Shown here: in pieces, positions 53,401-63,414 of the stretch | Layout: every line of letters starts with the position of its first letter | How positions within the stretch are numbered: position 1 is the first letter of the stretch | From: Oscarella lobularis | Taxonomy: Eukaryota; Porifera; Homoscleromorpha; Homosclerophorida; Oscarellidae | Assembly: GCF_947507565.1 (NCBI RefSeq) | Contig: NC_089188.1 | Location: 1,364,001 to 1,428,000 of the forward strand | Direction of reading: 5' to 3' | DNA length: 64,000 nucleotides | Position numbers and translations under genes: made by a program | The notes under the pieces: generated by a model | Told to the model about the DNA's origin: nothing | The model's database searches: none | The model's input: only the letters and a program-made list of their open reading frames with translations

Positions 53401-56375
53401 CAAGATTCGCAACACTCTATGCTCTCTCTCAAAGCCACTTTGCTCGTCACTATTTTCCCGTCAAAGATGTCGTCCAAATTGATAGTGGCACAGCAGCGTT
53501 GAATAATCTCGCTGCTTACCTTAGAGAAACAGATCTCTAGCCTTTCTCTAACAGACTGTAATACTAACTTTTCTGAATAATGCTGTGAGTCTTTCCCGGC
53601 TTTTGTAATGCTCGGAGTTGACCCATATGACACGAATGACGCTCAACAAGTGAGGCAATTGTCCGGGAATGTCCTTTGGCAAGGCAGACGCCAAGTCGGT
53701 GCATGGTCCCTTTAGCAGTGACAGAAAACGAAGATTGCTCTGAGCCATATCGCAACCGTCCTGAAAATAAGAACAGGAGTCTCTAGTTCCAAGTGAAAAG
53801 AATCGAAAAGGACGCACTTTTATCTGCTTGGCGAGTTTCGCAAATGGAGCAACATACGACGACTTGGCCTGCTCGAGAATGACTTTCACACGCTGCACGC
53901 CCGGCTTTTCCAACTGGGTGAGCAGGCGCGACAGGTCCTCGCATCTCGAGCTCCAGAATGCGATTTCCTCCAAGGGACCGGCATTTTCGGCCGTCTCCGT
54001 CGCATCTTGTCCGCCGAGCAGTTCCTTGATCTGTCGCGTCCAATGAATCATAGCCGCTAGAGATAAGAAAAACGAGACGTCAGAGAAAGTGCTATCGTAA
54101 ACAATCTGCCAAGAAAAAGTTTAGAGGTACAGCAAGACTAACTGACAGAATCTTTTAATTAAGTGTGGGAAGTAGATATAATATATTATTATATCTATGG
54201 CTGCAATATCCTAAGAAAAATTTTATGGAGGCGTAGTTGCCTAGCAGTTTAACAATCAATAGAAAAGGCTTTACTCGCCATTTTTAGGCCTTCGCAGTAG
54301 CTAAAGTAAGCAACAGGCTGACTCTCCTGCAGTAATTGAAAGTGTTGGGAAACTGAGTTTTTACTTCTTTAAGTGTGGCTGTAAACTGCAGAAACCAGTT
54401 CCTTTGCCTATGAAATGTGAAGGTTTGGGTAAAGGACTTCTATATTCGTGGATTGGACGAAGGGGCCCCCTTTGAGGGTAAAAGCTTAGAGACTCGTCGT
54501 TTGACCGCCACGAGCTCAAAAAACGCATCTTCTCGCGTAGAGAACTTTAAAAAAATAAAAAATACCGACACTTGACACAAACCACGCGGAAGACGGTGCT
54601 ATGGAGGTTTATCCGGTGACAGAGGTGCCCCAGGAGCTGGGAGAGAGATGCGAGAACTAGGAAGGCGTGCAATGTTACACCCTTGTCAAGTGAGGAATGA
54701 GGCGACCACCGGGTCATAGTGCCTCAAGCCTTGGGGAGTGTTGCCAATCTCCCTTCTATCCTAGCCACGAGCTCTGCTCTGCTCCATCTGATTAGTACTT
54801 GTAAACGCTGGGTATTTATACTCAGACGCGACTAGGGACGAACGACTGCAGCTATTCACGATCAAAAACCGTTGCCAATCGGCTGCAAATGCATTTCTGC
54901 CGACAAAATCAAACGAAATTGTGTCGAAAATCAATTCTAAACGCGAAAAAAAGACGAAGAATGTGTGCTACGTACGCAAGACACGCCCTGTCACGCTACA
55001 TTGAGCAACGCATGACGTCAATCATCGCGTTGCTACGAAATGCCCTAATACGAGAAGTAGAAGCGATGAATCGGTCGCAAAATGCATTGTGGATCTATTC
55101 TAAATACATTGAGTCGCTTTTTGAACGCCAAAAGCGAACGAATACGCAGTTACGGCAGTATGCTTGGTCAGCAAAATCGAGGTGCTACGTCCGCTTCTAT
55201 TGAAACGTGCGTTGCACGTGATACGCAAACAATCCGACGAAAACGCTACGTAGCTAGACTATTCGACCCGTTTCTCGTCAAATTGCCTAACCAATGGGCA
55301 GTTTATGATAAAAACTTCCGGTACTGTGCACGTTTCACAGTATAACAGTACTAAAATGCGCGAGATGCCGTGGCATACGTTGAAAAAGACGTGTAGCCGT
55401 CTCTTCGGCCTGCAGTAATTATTGCAAGCGACGAGCCGACTCGTCTGCAGTAATTATTGCAAGGGACGGGCCGTCATAACGTTTTAGTAGTATGGATCGG
55501 CGATAGGAGAGTGAGGGTCAGGGCTGCACTCCGACTAATGGACTATAGAGTGTGCCTTTGCTTATGGCTCGTCTTACTCTCTAGCCGCTGAACCAATTCC
55601 TTGTTCTTGTGAATCTGCGGGCCATGCATTCGCTCGCCCTCGTCGGGTATATAAAGAACGGTCTGGCCTTGACTCTTGTGTCGATTGTCAGTCAACTGGC
55701 TCATAAAACGGTGAACGTGAGCGGAAAAATCGTTCCGAACGCCTGCACGAGAAACTTCGAAATCGCCCCCTCCGTGCAAAAAGTCTCGAACTCACTCTCA
55801 GGCCACGTCGCATTCTGAAAGAACATGGGTCCGTACATGTTCTGCATCGTTTTCAGTAGACTCTCCGTGTAGTTGCTTCGCAGGGTGCCGTAATGAACGG
55901 TTCGAACGAAGTTTTCAGGCGTCACGACGACTCCGCTTCCGATTCGAGCAAAATAGGCGATTTCGTCGACGGGATGCGGCGGAATCGCGTTCGCCACTGT
56001 CAGACCGTTGATGGGATCAACGTAGACAACGAGAAGACGCTCTGCGGGCTCGTTCACGAAGGAAGAGAGCTTTTCTTCGTGTTCTTCGGTCCATCGATCG
56101 CCTTTCGCGCCTTCGAGTGCCACGCGATGGCGGATAAGAAATCCCTGCGATTTTTTAGTCCTCTTTTTACGGTTTTACAAGCCCTGCTGCGAGTTTACGG
56201 TTTTCGGTGGCGTCTGCTTCGATTCGGATTGCGAGAGAGACGACGTGGACGACGCTTCGCTGCTTCCCGCCGCTTCCGACGCCGAATTCTCGTCCGGAGA
56301 AGCCGACCGATCGTCTTGAACGCTTTCTGACTTGATAATATTTTGAGTGCTGGCAAGCGCTGTGTCTTCGGCCAT
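32421..56375 (-). CDS. DNAH2: Axonemal dynein heavy chain 2
   Basis: Inner-arm motor heavy chain (I1/f beta type) of cilia. The gene appears complete over 24 kb. N-terminal exons are 56199-56375 ([10 protein letters not shown]), 55796-56144, 55578-55742 ([18 protein letters not shown]), then [16 protein letters not shown] from 54056; this end matches human DNAH2 closely and decides the paralogue. Going downstream: tail and linker (about 54.0-46.6 kb), AAA1 with [11 protein letters not shown]2 with [11 protein letters not shown]3 with [11 protein letters not shown]4 with GIGGSGRQ, the stalk coiled coils with the microtubule-binding tip ([20 protein letters not shown] near 38.97-39.03 kb), strut and AAA5 ([20 protein letters not shown]), AAA6 and the C-terminal domain ending [16 protein letters not shown]. 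Most introns are ~55 bp, but four are 1.4-2.6 kb and repeat-filled. I did not delimit every exon and cannot exclude a lesion in one of them. Confidence 0.95.
35835..37535 (-). mobile_element. Repeat-filled DNAH2 intron (1701 bp) with retroelement debris
   Basis: Intron between ...NFAVKEQG and [10 protein letters not shown]..., with clean GT and AG ends. Its content belongs to the dispersed family also found in the 54057-55577 intron. Shared blocks include one near 36022 (cacttgatacaaacca), aacgctgggtat near 36883 and gcattgtg near 37154. The right end holds repeated gcagtaattattgcaa phrases at about 37413-37500. A reverse-transcriptase-like tail lies inside on the minus strand. I could not fix terminal repeats or a target duplication. 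Confidence 0.7.
36258..36732 (-). pseudogene. Fragment resembling a retroelement ORF C-terminus
   Basis: An open minus-strand stretch of about 155 codons has [12 protein letters not shown], then [34 protein letters not shown] and [16 protein letters not shown]. This pattern resembles the C-terminal tail found after the reverse-transcriptase domain in many invertebrate non-LTR elements. No RT catalytic YxDD is present and the frame is cut off upstream, so it is a dead 5'-truncated piece in a DNAH2 intron. The element family is not resolved. Confidence 0.5.
40406..40429 (-). other. DNAH2 AAA4 P-loop
   Basis: Codons for GIGGSGRQ, the divergent Walker A of AAA4 in axonemal dyneins, in the context [20 protein letters not shown]. 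Confidence 0.93.
41506..41529 (-). other. DNAH2 AAA3 P-loop
   Basis: Codons for GPVGTGKT in [18 protein letters not shown], the AAA3 Walker A that gates motor activity. It lies in a single 1.2 kb coding block (about 40.55-41.70 kb), one of the longest exons of the gene. Confidence 0.95.
42940..44689. repeat. 49-bp minisatellite with palindromic core (~35 copies)
   Basis: Period 49 bp (for example 43404 to 43453). Each monomer has an inverted repeat ctgtaat-aa-attacag; in the variant that reads tttcctgtaat...attacaggaaa the arms are 11 bp and perfect. Over about 43.36-44.16 kb three variants alternate in fixed order, giving a 147 bp higher-order period. It lies in a DNAH2 intron. Confidence 0.95.
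44831..45022. repeat. Perfect 96-bp tandem duplication at a splice donor
   Basis: Two identical 96 bp copies, 44831-44926 and 44927-45022. Each contains an inverted repeat gggtcggc...gccgaccc. The second copy ends 2 bp from the exon boundary, so the intron's first bases belong to the repeat; in the first copy the donor GT is not preserved. Confidence 0.93.
45303..45326 (-). other. DNAH2 AAA2 P-loop
   Basis: Codons for GETGSGKS in [18 protein letters not shown], the AAA2 Walker A. Confidence 0.94.
46412..46435 (-). other. DNAH2 AAA1 P-loop (main ATPase site)
   Basis: Codons for GPAGTGKT in [20 protein letters not shown], the principal hydrolysis site of dynein. The matching Walker B block [20 protein letters not shown] follows near 46.17-46.23 kb. 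Confidence 0.96.
51991..53381 (-). mobile_element. Repeat-filled DNAH2 intron (1391 bp)
   Basis: Intron in the N-terminal tail region, between ...WKDVYTQ and [11 protein letters not shown]. Its left end (about 52040-52130) is the reverse complement of the right end of the 54057-55577 intron (about 55420-55530). A direct duplication of about 150 bp (about 52190-52330 and 53210-53360, sharing tatgtctatccttccagacc) frames a block of four tandem repeats and short gtgatcacag repeats near 53105-53165. No coding potential of its own. Confidence 0.75.
52680..53068. repeat. Four tandem GC-rich repeats, 95-114 bp
   Basis: Units start at 52680, 52794, 52908 and 53003 with the phrase cgttgcgcgcgagcggcgct or a close variant. 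Each carries short inverted arms cttgcg...cgcaag and ends in a tail with gttggcgggaacgc. The last unit is shorter. The open frames seen across it arise from the repetition. Confidence 0.92.
54057..55577 (-). mobile_element. Repeat-filled DNAH2 intron (1521 bp)
   Basis: Intron between ...ELVQRLE and [11 protein letters not shown]. It holds the most continuous non-autonomous copy of the dispersed family in the window: the part at 54230-54550 matches 42480-42780, the part at 54560-54900 matches 36020-36950, and the part at 55070-55470 matches 37150-37500. It ends in paired gcagtaattattgcaa phrases and a gtagtatggatcggcgatag block. No open reading frame of meaning is seen. Confidence 0.75.
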
Positions 56376-56661
56376 TGTCTTCCCTAGCAATTCAACAGTT
56401 TTCCTCCAACGTTCGTCATGACAACGGATTCCCGTATACCCCCTGGGCGTTTACCACCAGCACGTGTTATCACCCAGCAGTGATTCTCTTACCAAAATCT
56501 TCTTTCTTACGTGCTCAAACCTTTTGAGTTCTGCCAATTTTTCTCAGATGTATTTAGCCTGCCATTACAACAACAATCACAGAGCAAAGCCATCTATTTT
56601 TAGACAAACAAAACGACGAAAAAAGCGAAAACGTCAAGTCGGAAAAACATACCGTCTTTCT
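56376..56661. promoter_or_regulatory. DNAH2 upstream region
   Basis: 286 bp between the DNAH2 ATG and the stop of the same-strand PARP gene. It must contain the DNAH2 promoter and the PARP 3' end. I see no TATA box. Confidence 0.45.
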
Positions 56662-59124
56662 TCACATTTTGAGCTTCAACACGTACCGAAGTCGCGCCTG
56701 GCTCTCCTTATACACCAGATATTCACTTTGAGTGAAACTGCTGCTCGCAAACGGTTCTTGCTTGACGGGCTTGCCTTGGGGCACAACAACGTCTTTGCCT
56801 TCAATTTTGACTGTAACGTCTTTATGAGGTTCCGGTTCGGTGTGACCGCGAGCGACGATGCAGTCGTGTTTAGGCGGAGGTGCAACGAGGGTCCAGTCAT
56901 CTCTCGTTATAGTGTGCTCCTTGCCTAAGGCCACTTCAGCGAGAAACATAATGCCAGTGTTTTGAGCCGTACGAACTAGAAAGTAAAGGAGAATTTTTCA
57001 AATGCACAATAGTTTAAAAAAATAATTGTCTGTCTAATACACTTACCGTATCCAGCTGACTTGCTGTTTTCCGATGCAAAATAAATGCCCTTTCCAACGC
57101 GTCCACCCGAGTGGGGCATAATGCGAAGACCCCCTTTCAAAATAGCGGCCACCACAGCGATGTTGGTGCCGTGCCACAAGAGACGTCGCGCTGAAATGTC
57201 TTCGTGTTCGGCAAAGCGATCGCCCTACGTAAACACGTTGCAACCAAACCAAAAGGAGACCTGGCTGGAATTTTTTACCGCACCTCGCCTTTTCTATCCA
57301 TTTCCCACACGTCCACAATCTCCAACTTACGCCAAGCCGGTCCCGTGGCGGCAATATAGTTCTGAATGATCTGATAAAGGATTCAAATTTAGTTAAGAAT
57401 TCCACGCGGAATCATTTGTATATTCACTTTAAAATTTTCTGAGCTGGCAGCGACGTGTTTTAGAGTACAGTTCAAGGTCTTATAATTGACGTCCAGAGGA
57501 TGATCGACTTCATCGCCCTACACAAAAAAAGAAGTAACGCGAATCTGCAAACTGGAAAGGTGCAACTAACCGTGGAAGCCTCTTCGCCTCCCTTTTCCAG
57601 CGTTTGAGCAACTTCAATATCTGCCAGAACCTAGGAATGAAACAATCAAAGCTAGGCTGTTCTGTCGTTCTACGAGATTCTCTTACCAATAGCATGTCCA
57701 TCTTCTTTCTGACGTGCTCTAGCGTCCTAATCGGGGGAGGAACGCTTCGGCCAAAGCTGTGCGGTATTAACGTGTAAAACTTAGAAGAGAGCTCATTGAT
57801 TTTGGTAGATCGAGATGCCTTAATTTCCTTCTCGATTTCCTCCAAAACCTAAGAACAAAATACGAGGCTGTATCTTCATAATTAATCTGCAAAAAAATTA
57901 CCTCAAACCCTTTGGCTATTTGAGCTTTGCTAATTTTGCCCAGAGGCATCTTCTTGGTGTCTTCAAAAAAAAGGTAGAGTTCAGAATTAGAGAGGCAAAA
58001 AATTGCTTACCAATTTCCATGCTAGCCATGGCCTCTTTGAACATGTCGTGATCAAATATCAACTTGACTAAGGACTGCGTTGGTTTGTCCAACGTGCACG
58101 GTTTCACCTTCTTGGGCTTCCCAGAGTCAGTTTCATCCACTACCTACCCAGAAACCAATTCATTCTCGAATAGGTAGTCACTAATTTCAAATTTATGTAC
58201 CATCTTTTCCTCTTCTTCGTCATCTCCTCCTTCCATTTCGATCAACGTGTATTTCTTGGGATAAGGGACAAAGGCACTTCTCTTGTCCCAATCGTTCTTC
58301 GTTTTGTCCTTGAACTTCTTAGCGAATTCCTTCTTAGCTGCGTCGAAGTCAGACGGACCTTTCAAGGCACTTTGACCGACTTCGCCCTAAACTCCATGTA
58401 AGTACATGAACACGACAATCGATTCCTCCTTTCTTACCACTCTCCCCCAGCGATTCCAAACGTAGAAGCCTGCGGCTGCGCTGATCATCTGTATCACGTA
58501 GAACTTGTTGTTATTGAAGCCAATATTCGTCTGATTGAGCATGCAGTCGAAGTCTTCCCAGACTCTGGAGGAGGCGTTGTGCGACAAATAGCAGTGACTA
58601 TCGATCTTCGCCGTTTTCTTCGTCGTCTTTGCAGACGATCCAAGCGCTTTTAGAGCCTCTTTCGCCGTCTTCGGCTTCTCCTCCTCCTTCTCCTCCTTAG
58701 GGGGCTTCGCCTCCGTTTTCGCCGTTTTCGGCTCGCTTTTGGAGTCGGTGCTATCGTCGAGCGCGTCTTTGAGTCGTTGAACGAGTTCCGCTTTCTTGCC
58801 TTTCACGTCTAGACCGCGCTTTTGCAGCTCCGCCTTCAAATCGGCGACTTTCATCGTTTCGGGATCGAGTGAGGCCCCCTCTTCTTCTTCTTCTTCTTCT
58901 GCCTCTGCCTTGCCTTTCTTTGGCTTCGAGTCGGTTGCGTCGTCTTCGTCGCCTCCGGAAATCGCGTTCTTGAGGCGCTCGACGAGCTCTGCCTTCTTTC
59001 CTTTCGCGTCGAGACCCCGCTTTTGCAGCTCCTCCTTCAAATCGGCTACCTTCATCGTTTCGGGATCGACGACGACGGTTTCGTCCGACTTCGGAGCAGC
59101 TTGCTTGCGTCTTTTGGGTGGCAT
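56662..59124 (-). CDS. PARP3: PARP3-like ADP-ribosyltransferase with tandem SAP domains
   Basis: Nuclear DNA-damage-activated ADP-ribosyltransferase. Exon 1 (58438-59124) starts MPPKRRKQAAPKSDE, a basic nuclear-type start, and encodes two SAP domains about 60 residues apart, each reading DPETMKVADLK.ELQKRGLD and K.KKAELV.RLK. It ends in the WGR domain (LNQTNIGFNNNKFYVIQ, WNRWGRV). Then follow the helical regulatory domain and the catalytic domain. The H-Y-E triad is complete: LLWHGTN, GRVGKGIYFAS and SFTQSEYLVY. The C-terminal block VARGHTEPEPHKDV...VVVPQGKPV matches PARP3 more closely than PARP2. Vertebrate PARP3 has no SAP domains; plant PARP2 has two. The gene is divergent from the GABA-B-like receptor, with 133 bp between start codons. 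The frame stays open above the chosen ATG but lacks homology there. Confidence 0.9.
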
Positions 59125-59257
59125 GAGGACTTTGGAGCGCAGTTCAAATTTCGTCTGCAACGGTCGAGCAACGCCCCTTGCGATCACGTGTCGCGTGAGC
59201 TGGCCGGCATGCATAAACGTCCGGCCGACCACCCCGTATATTTTCAGGAAGTAAAGG
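59125..59257. promoter_or_regulatory. Bidirectional promoter gap, PARP / GABA-B-like receptor
   Basis: 133 bp between the divergent start codons. It includes a cacgtg-adjacent segment (gatcacgtgtcgcg near 59180). The shared promoter role is inferred from position only. Confidence 0.45.
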
Positions 59258-62200
59258 ATGCGAAGGTTCCTCCGATGTGTTGTTCTCTGCTTTCTCGCTC
59301 TTGCGATCCAACCAAAATTTACGACGGCGACGAATTCGAACACAACAAAACAGCCTATTTACCTCGTCGCTCTTCTGCCGACCGACGCGACAAGTGGCGC
59401 CTGGACAGCAGAAGACTCTGATATAGCGTGCGAAATTGCTGTCGATGACATTAACAACGCGAAAAATCTGCTCGACGGCTATGAACTTCGTCTGAGAAAG
59501 AAGCCAACAGACGTAGGCGCGTCCGCACCAGCGTTCGCTCCGCATTCACTATCGCGCACAACACTTACTATACACGCGCTAGGTGCACAGTGTACGGATC
59601 ATATTACGCGCGCCTGCACACGCATACTAGACTATAACGAAATGCAGAAGGAATGCTCCGTGGCAAGGGGCCTGGGGCACAAGTCTAAACGTACATGTAT
59701 ATTGATTGCTCTCTCGTATCTGTCTAGTGTTCTTCTGGTGTGGCTGGCTATGAGCTCTTTCATCAGCTGAACGATTCCAACAAGTTCGTTGCGCTTGTCG
59801 CTGCCGGATGCTCGTCTGTGACTCAGTCCATAGCTGCAATAACGCAGCACTTTAGTCTATTTCAGGTTTGTGTGCATCCGTCGCGATTCCACGTAACCAA
59901 CGCCCGAATAACGTACACACTAAGGGTCACCCTATAGTTGACCTATAACCTCGTTTGTCACCAAAACTAATTAGTACGCTTCCATGCATAATGTAATACG
60001 GGATGGTCTGACTATCATCTCTAAACGCCACTGTTATTTTTTTCGATTTAACAGTTCAGTTTTCTCTCGTCGTCTCCCGCCTTGGAAGATCGCAAGCGGT
60101 ATCCCTTTTATCGTCAAATAAAGCCGTACGAAAACGGACTCAACTTCCCGCGCATGTCTCTCTTGAAACTGTTCAAGTGGGAGCACGCGGTCGTTCTCTA
60201 TGAGGACGCTGAACTATTTAGGCTGGTGCGTGTCGGTTAGAAAATAAAACGTCGGAAGCTATAATTAACTAATTATTAATAGAATGCGCAAAATTTGTTT
60301 GCAATGAAGAACGAGGCCAACGTTACAATGGAAAAACATTTCGTGTCTTCCAATGACTTTGACGAAAATTTATCAGAAGTTCTTAAGAAAGTCCAAGTGG
60401 GTATTACTAGTATGTACTACCAGGCGACGTTTGAAAAAAATCTTTACGTTATACAGAGCTCTCAGATCAGGATTATCTTTGCGCTTTTCTACGCCGACAC
60501 CGGAGTAAAAATCGTTTGCAAAGTGAGTAGCGAAGTTAAATCGGACGTTTTATAAAAGTAATACAATTATTATAAGGCCAGCAAGCTGGGAATGACGTCG
60601 CGCGATTACGTTTGGATTTTTCCAGGATGGTATCATTATTTTGACGACCGTCCAGTGTGGTACAATACAAGTAACAATGATACAAGTAACAATGAGGATG
60701 TCAAATGCAGTTTCGATGAAATGAAAAAAACTATCAACGGTCATTTTACAATTGATCTAACGCGAATACCTGCTTCAGATAATCAAACAGTTCTACCAGA
60801 CAGAGTAAGTTGACCAATTTATGACTGCCTCTGCTTACGTGTATGGGCAGTCAACAATTGAGACACAAAACATGCAACGTCGTGCTTTTCCTCCCTCATA
60901 GACATTCGCCGGGTTTAAACAAGAGTACATTAAAAGGACAGGAAAGGCGTTCAAATACTATGGAGCATATGGCTATGACACTATTGTGGCCATAGCACAT
61001 ATGCTGAATCGGTCGTTGGCCAAAGATCCAAGACTTTTGGCCAATTTCGATTACGGTAGCCGAAGCCTTGCTTCAATTCTAAACGCCACTTTGCAGGAAG
61101 TTTCGTTCGTCGGATTTACGGTAACTACGTTTCTGTTTTTGAGCCTAATATATCTAAACGAATCAATAAGGGAAACGTGGCATTCCCGCCACTGCCAGAC
61201 GACATAACATATCGATCAAAGGCCAACATCTCCTATCGAAGATATTACGGTTTGCAAACTCGCCTTTACAACAGATAGGTGTAACCGTTTCAAATAGATT
61301 TAGAAAACGGACCTCTGATTTCAGTTAATGTCGAAGACCACTGTAACGACTCCAACTCAGTCTCGGACTGCCTCAAATGGACAAGTAATGATGATCACCT
61401 CTCTAGTTCTTGTAAAACGAACTGCCTCTAGCACCCGATGGGGAGAAGCCCGTGTCTTTTCCCAGTTCAACGTTGTCTAGCACCTCAATCTTTTACGTCG
61501 TCATGACAATTGACATTATTAGCATAAGTCTGACAATTTTGCTACTTTGCTTCACATTCTATCACAGAGAAAAAAGGTCATATTTGGAAAAGGCGTACGA
61601 AACAACGTTTTGGCATTATTTTCCGTTGTTTAGAATTGTCAAACTCTCCAGTCCACGAATGAATAATCTAATTGGACTCGGAGCGGTGCTCATTTTCATT
61701 GCCGTCCTGTTGAACGGATTCAATGGGCAATTTTTCCCGTTCAACAATAACTCACTAAGATGTTGCTCAGTAAGAGAGAAAAAAGACGTATGCGTGTATG
61801 CACGTTGTTCTGCTCTAGGCGCGCGACGGTCTACTGGTTTACGGATTCTCTCTCGCTTTCGGAAGTATGTTCGCTAAAACGTGGAGAGTCAGCATGATTT
61901 TCAAAAGATCTAAAACGGGGAAAACGTCATCCGACTTAAAATTGGTCAGAGAGCCAGCCACCGTAAATTATAGCCCCAATCAAACAGTTTTTGACGCAGA
62001 CCGATCACATTCTCTTTGCATTCGTTGGGGTCCTCCTACTCATCGACACTCTTTTTCTCGGTCTTTGGTACGGGCTTGACCCGTACAAAAAGGAGACCGC
62101 AGGCGTAAGTAGAACTAATACAGTTCACGAAATTGTCGAGTTTCTTGTGTGGTGCAGGTGGGAGAGGACTTGTTTAAGTGCCACAGCAACAACGCTAATC

Positions 62201-62928
62201 GCTGGTCCTATATAATACTGGCGTATAAGGGCGTAATTCTCGCCATCGGCGCGTTCATTGCGTTCGAGACGCGAAACGTCCACATCGCTTCGCTGAACGA
62301 TTCGCGATTCATTGCCCAGTCTATCTACAATACGGTGATTGCTTGTGTGCTGGCTTTTGCCTTTTCGTTTGTCACTAATGCGGGAGTGGCTTTCGCTCTC
62401 TGGGGAACGTCGATAATTGTTATGACGAGCACCGTTGTCGGACTCGTTTTCGTTCCAAAAGTAATTCGGTTACACCTATGTGACACCCTCTTTTTTTTCT
62501 AAGTTCGTGTTTTTGTCTTAGGTTTATTATCTTGTCTTTCGAAAGAACGACTCTGTTGCTAACGTGGGGAGAATGGGGAGCAAGGGAAAGGGCTCGATAA
62601 ACGATCACACGTTCGCTAAGAAATCGGACCTCAAGCAGTTGCGAGAGCAAAACAGACAACAGAAGAACGCTATGCTAATGATGCTCGAGGAGGTACAAAT
62701 ATAGATACGAAATGTTGGGGGGGTGGAGGGGCCTCCTTCGCGACTGTTCAATTTTTTTAGAAAAATTTAACCGAGAGCACAATACAAAGAATAAAGGTCG
62801 ACTTTGGACTGCTACTCGACAACGGGAAGAATGATTCCGAGGAAATTCAGACGGATTTTACGATGACAACGTCGCCGACGACTACAAACGAGGAAAATAA
62901 CACGGGTGAAAACGAGAGCGAAACGTGA
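59258..62928 (+). CDS. GABA-B-like class C G-protein-coupled receptor
   Basis: Begins with a signal peptide (MRRFLRCVVLCFLALAIQ), then a Venus-flytrap ligand-binding domain and seven membrane helices. First exons: 59258-59512, 59728-59865, 60055-60225, then from 60283 on. Flytrap blocks: IYLVALLPTDATSGAW, AGYELFHQLNDSNKFVAL, SSSPALEDRKRYPFYRQIKP, YVWIFPGWYH and KYYGAYGYDTIVAIAHML. The membrane part shows LSSPRMNNLIGLGAVLIF (TM2), YGFSLAFGSMFAKTWRVSMI (TM3) and LWYGLDPYKKE after TM4, all typical of GABA-B receptors. No cysteine-rich domain separates flytrap and TM1, also as in GABA-B. The C-terminus has a short helix LKQLREQNRQQKNAMLMML at the place of the GABA-B coiled coil. Ligand is unknown; many invertebrate members do not bind GABA. 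Stop at 62926-62928. Confidence 0.88.
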
Positions 62929-63414
62929 AACTAACTCATATGAAATCAGTTCCTATAGAAGTTTAGTTTAGTGACTCTACGAACTATAGCTCTCCGACTC
63001 ACTTCGTAGTGTCGTCACTGTGCATTTAGTATGTATGCGCCTATAATGCTATCAAATATCATGTAGTACCCACCTGGTTTGTCTTTATGCAACAGGCAGT
63101 GGCAATAGCGTCATTCTCTCCCTTCACCTCGAAAAGAAATAGGTGCGATTTATCAAATAACAAAAAAATACAACATTTCATATTCGCTTCCGCGTGAAAC
63201 GCGGAGAAAATCGTTTGTTCTCATTCCGAAGACGACGTCAGTTCATGAGATTCCAATATCCTTAAGCATTACAAAGCACCATTAGTAAGGAACAATTCTC
63301 GAATGCAGTCGACCGCCTACTCGTATGATGAATGCCGTTTCCGAGAACACAGATTACCGCAACTGCACAAACGAACGCTTAGAGAAAGAAAGATAACCGA
63401 TGCAGACATTCAAG
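62929..63414. other. Intergenic, tail-to-tail
   Basis: 486 bp between the stops of the GABA-B-like gene (+) and the transporter gene (-). I see no gene, repeat or strong signal in it. Confidence 0.5.
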
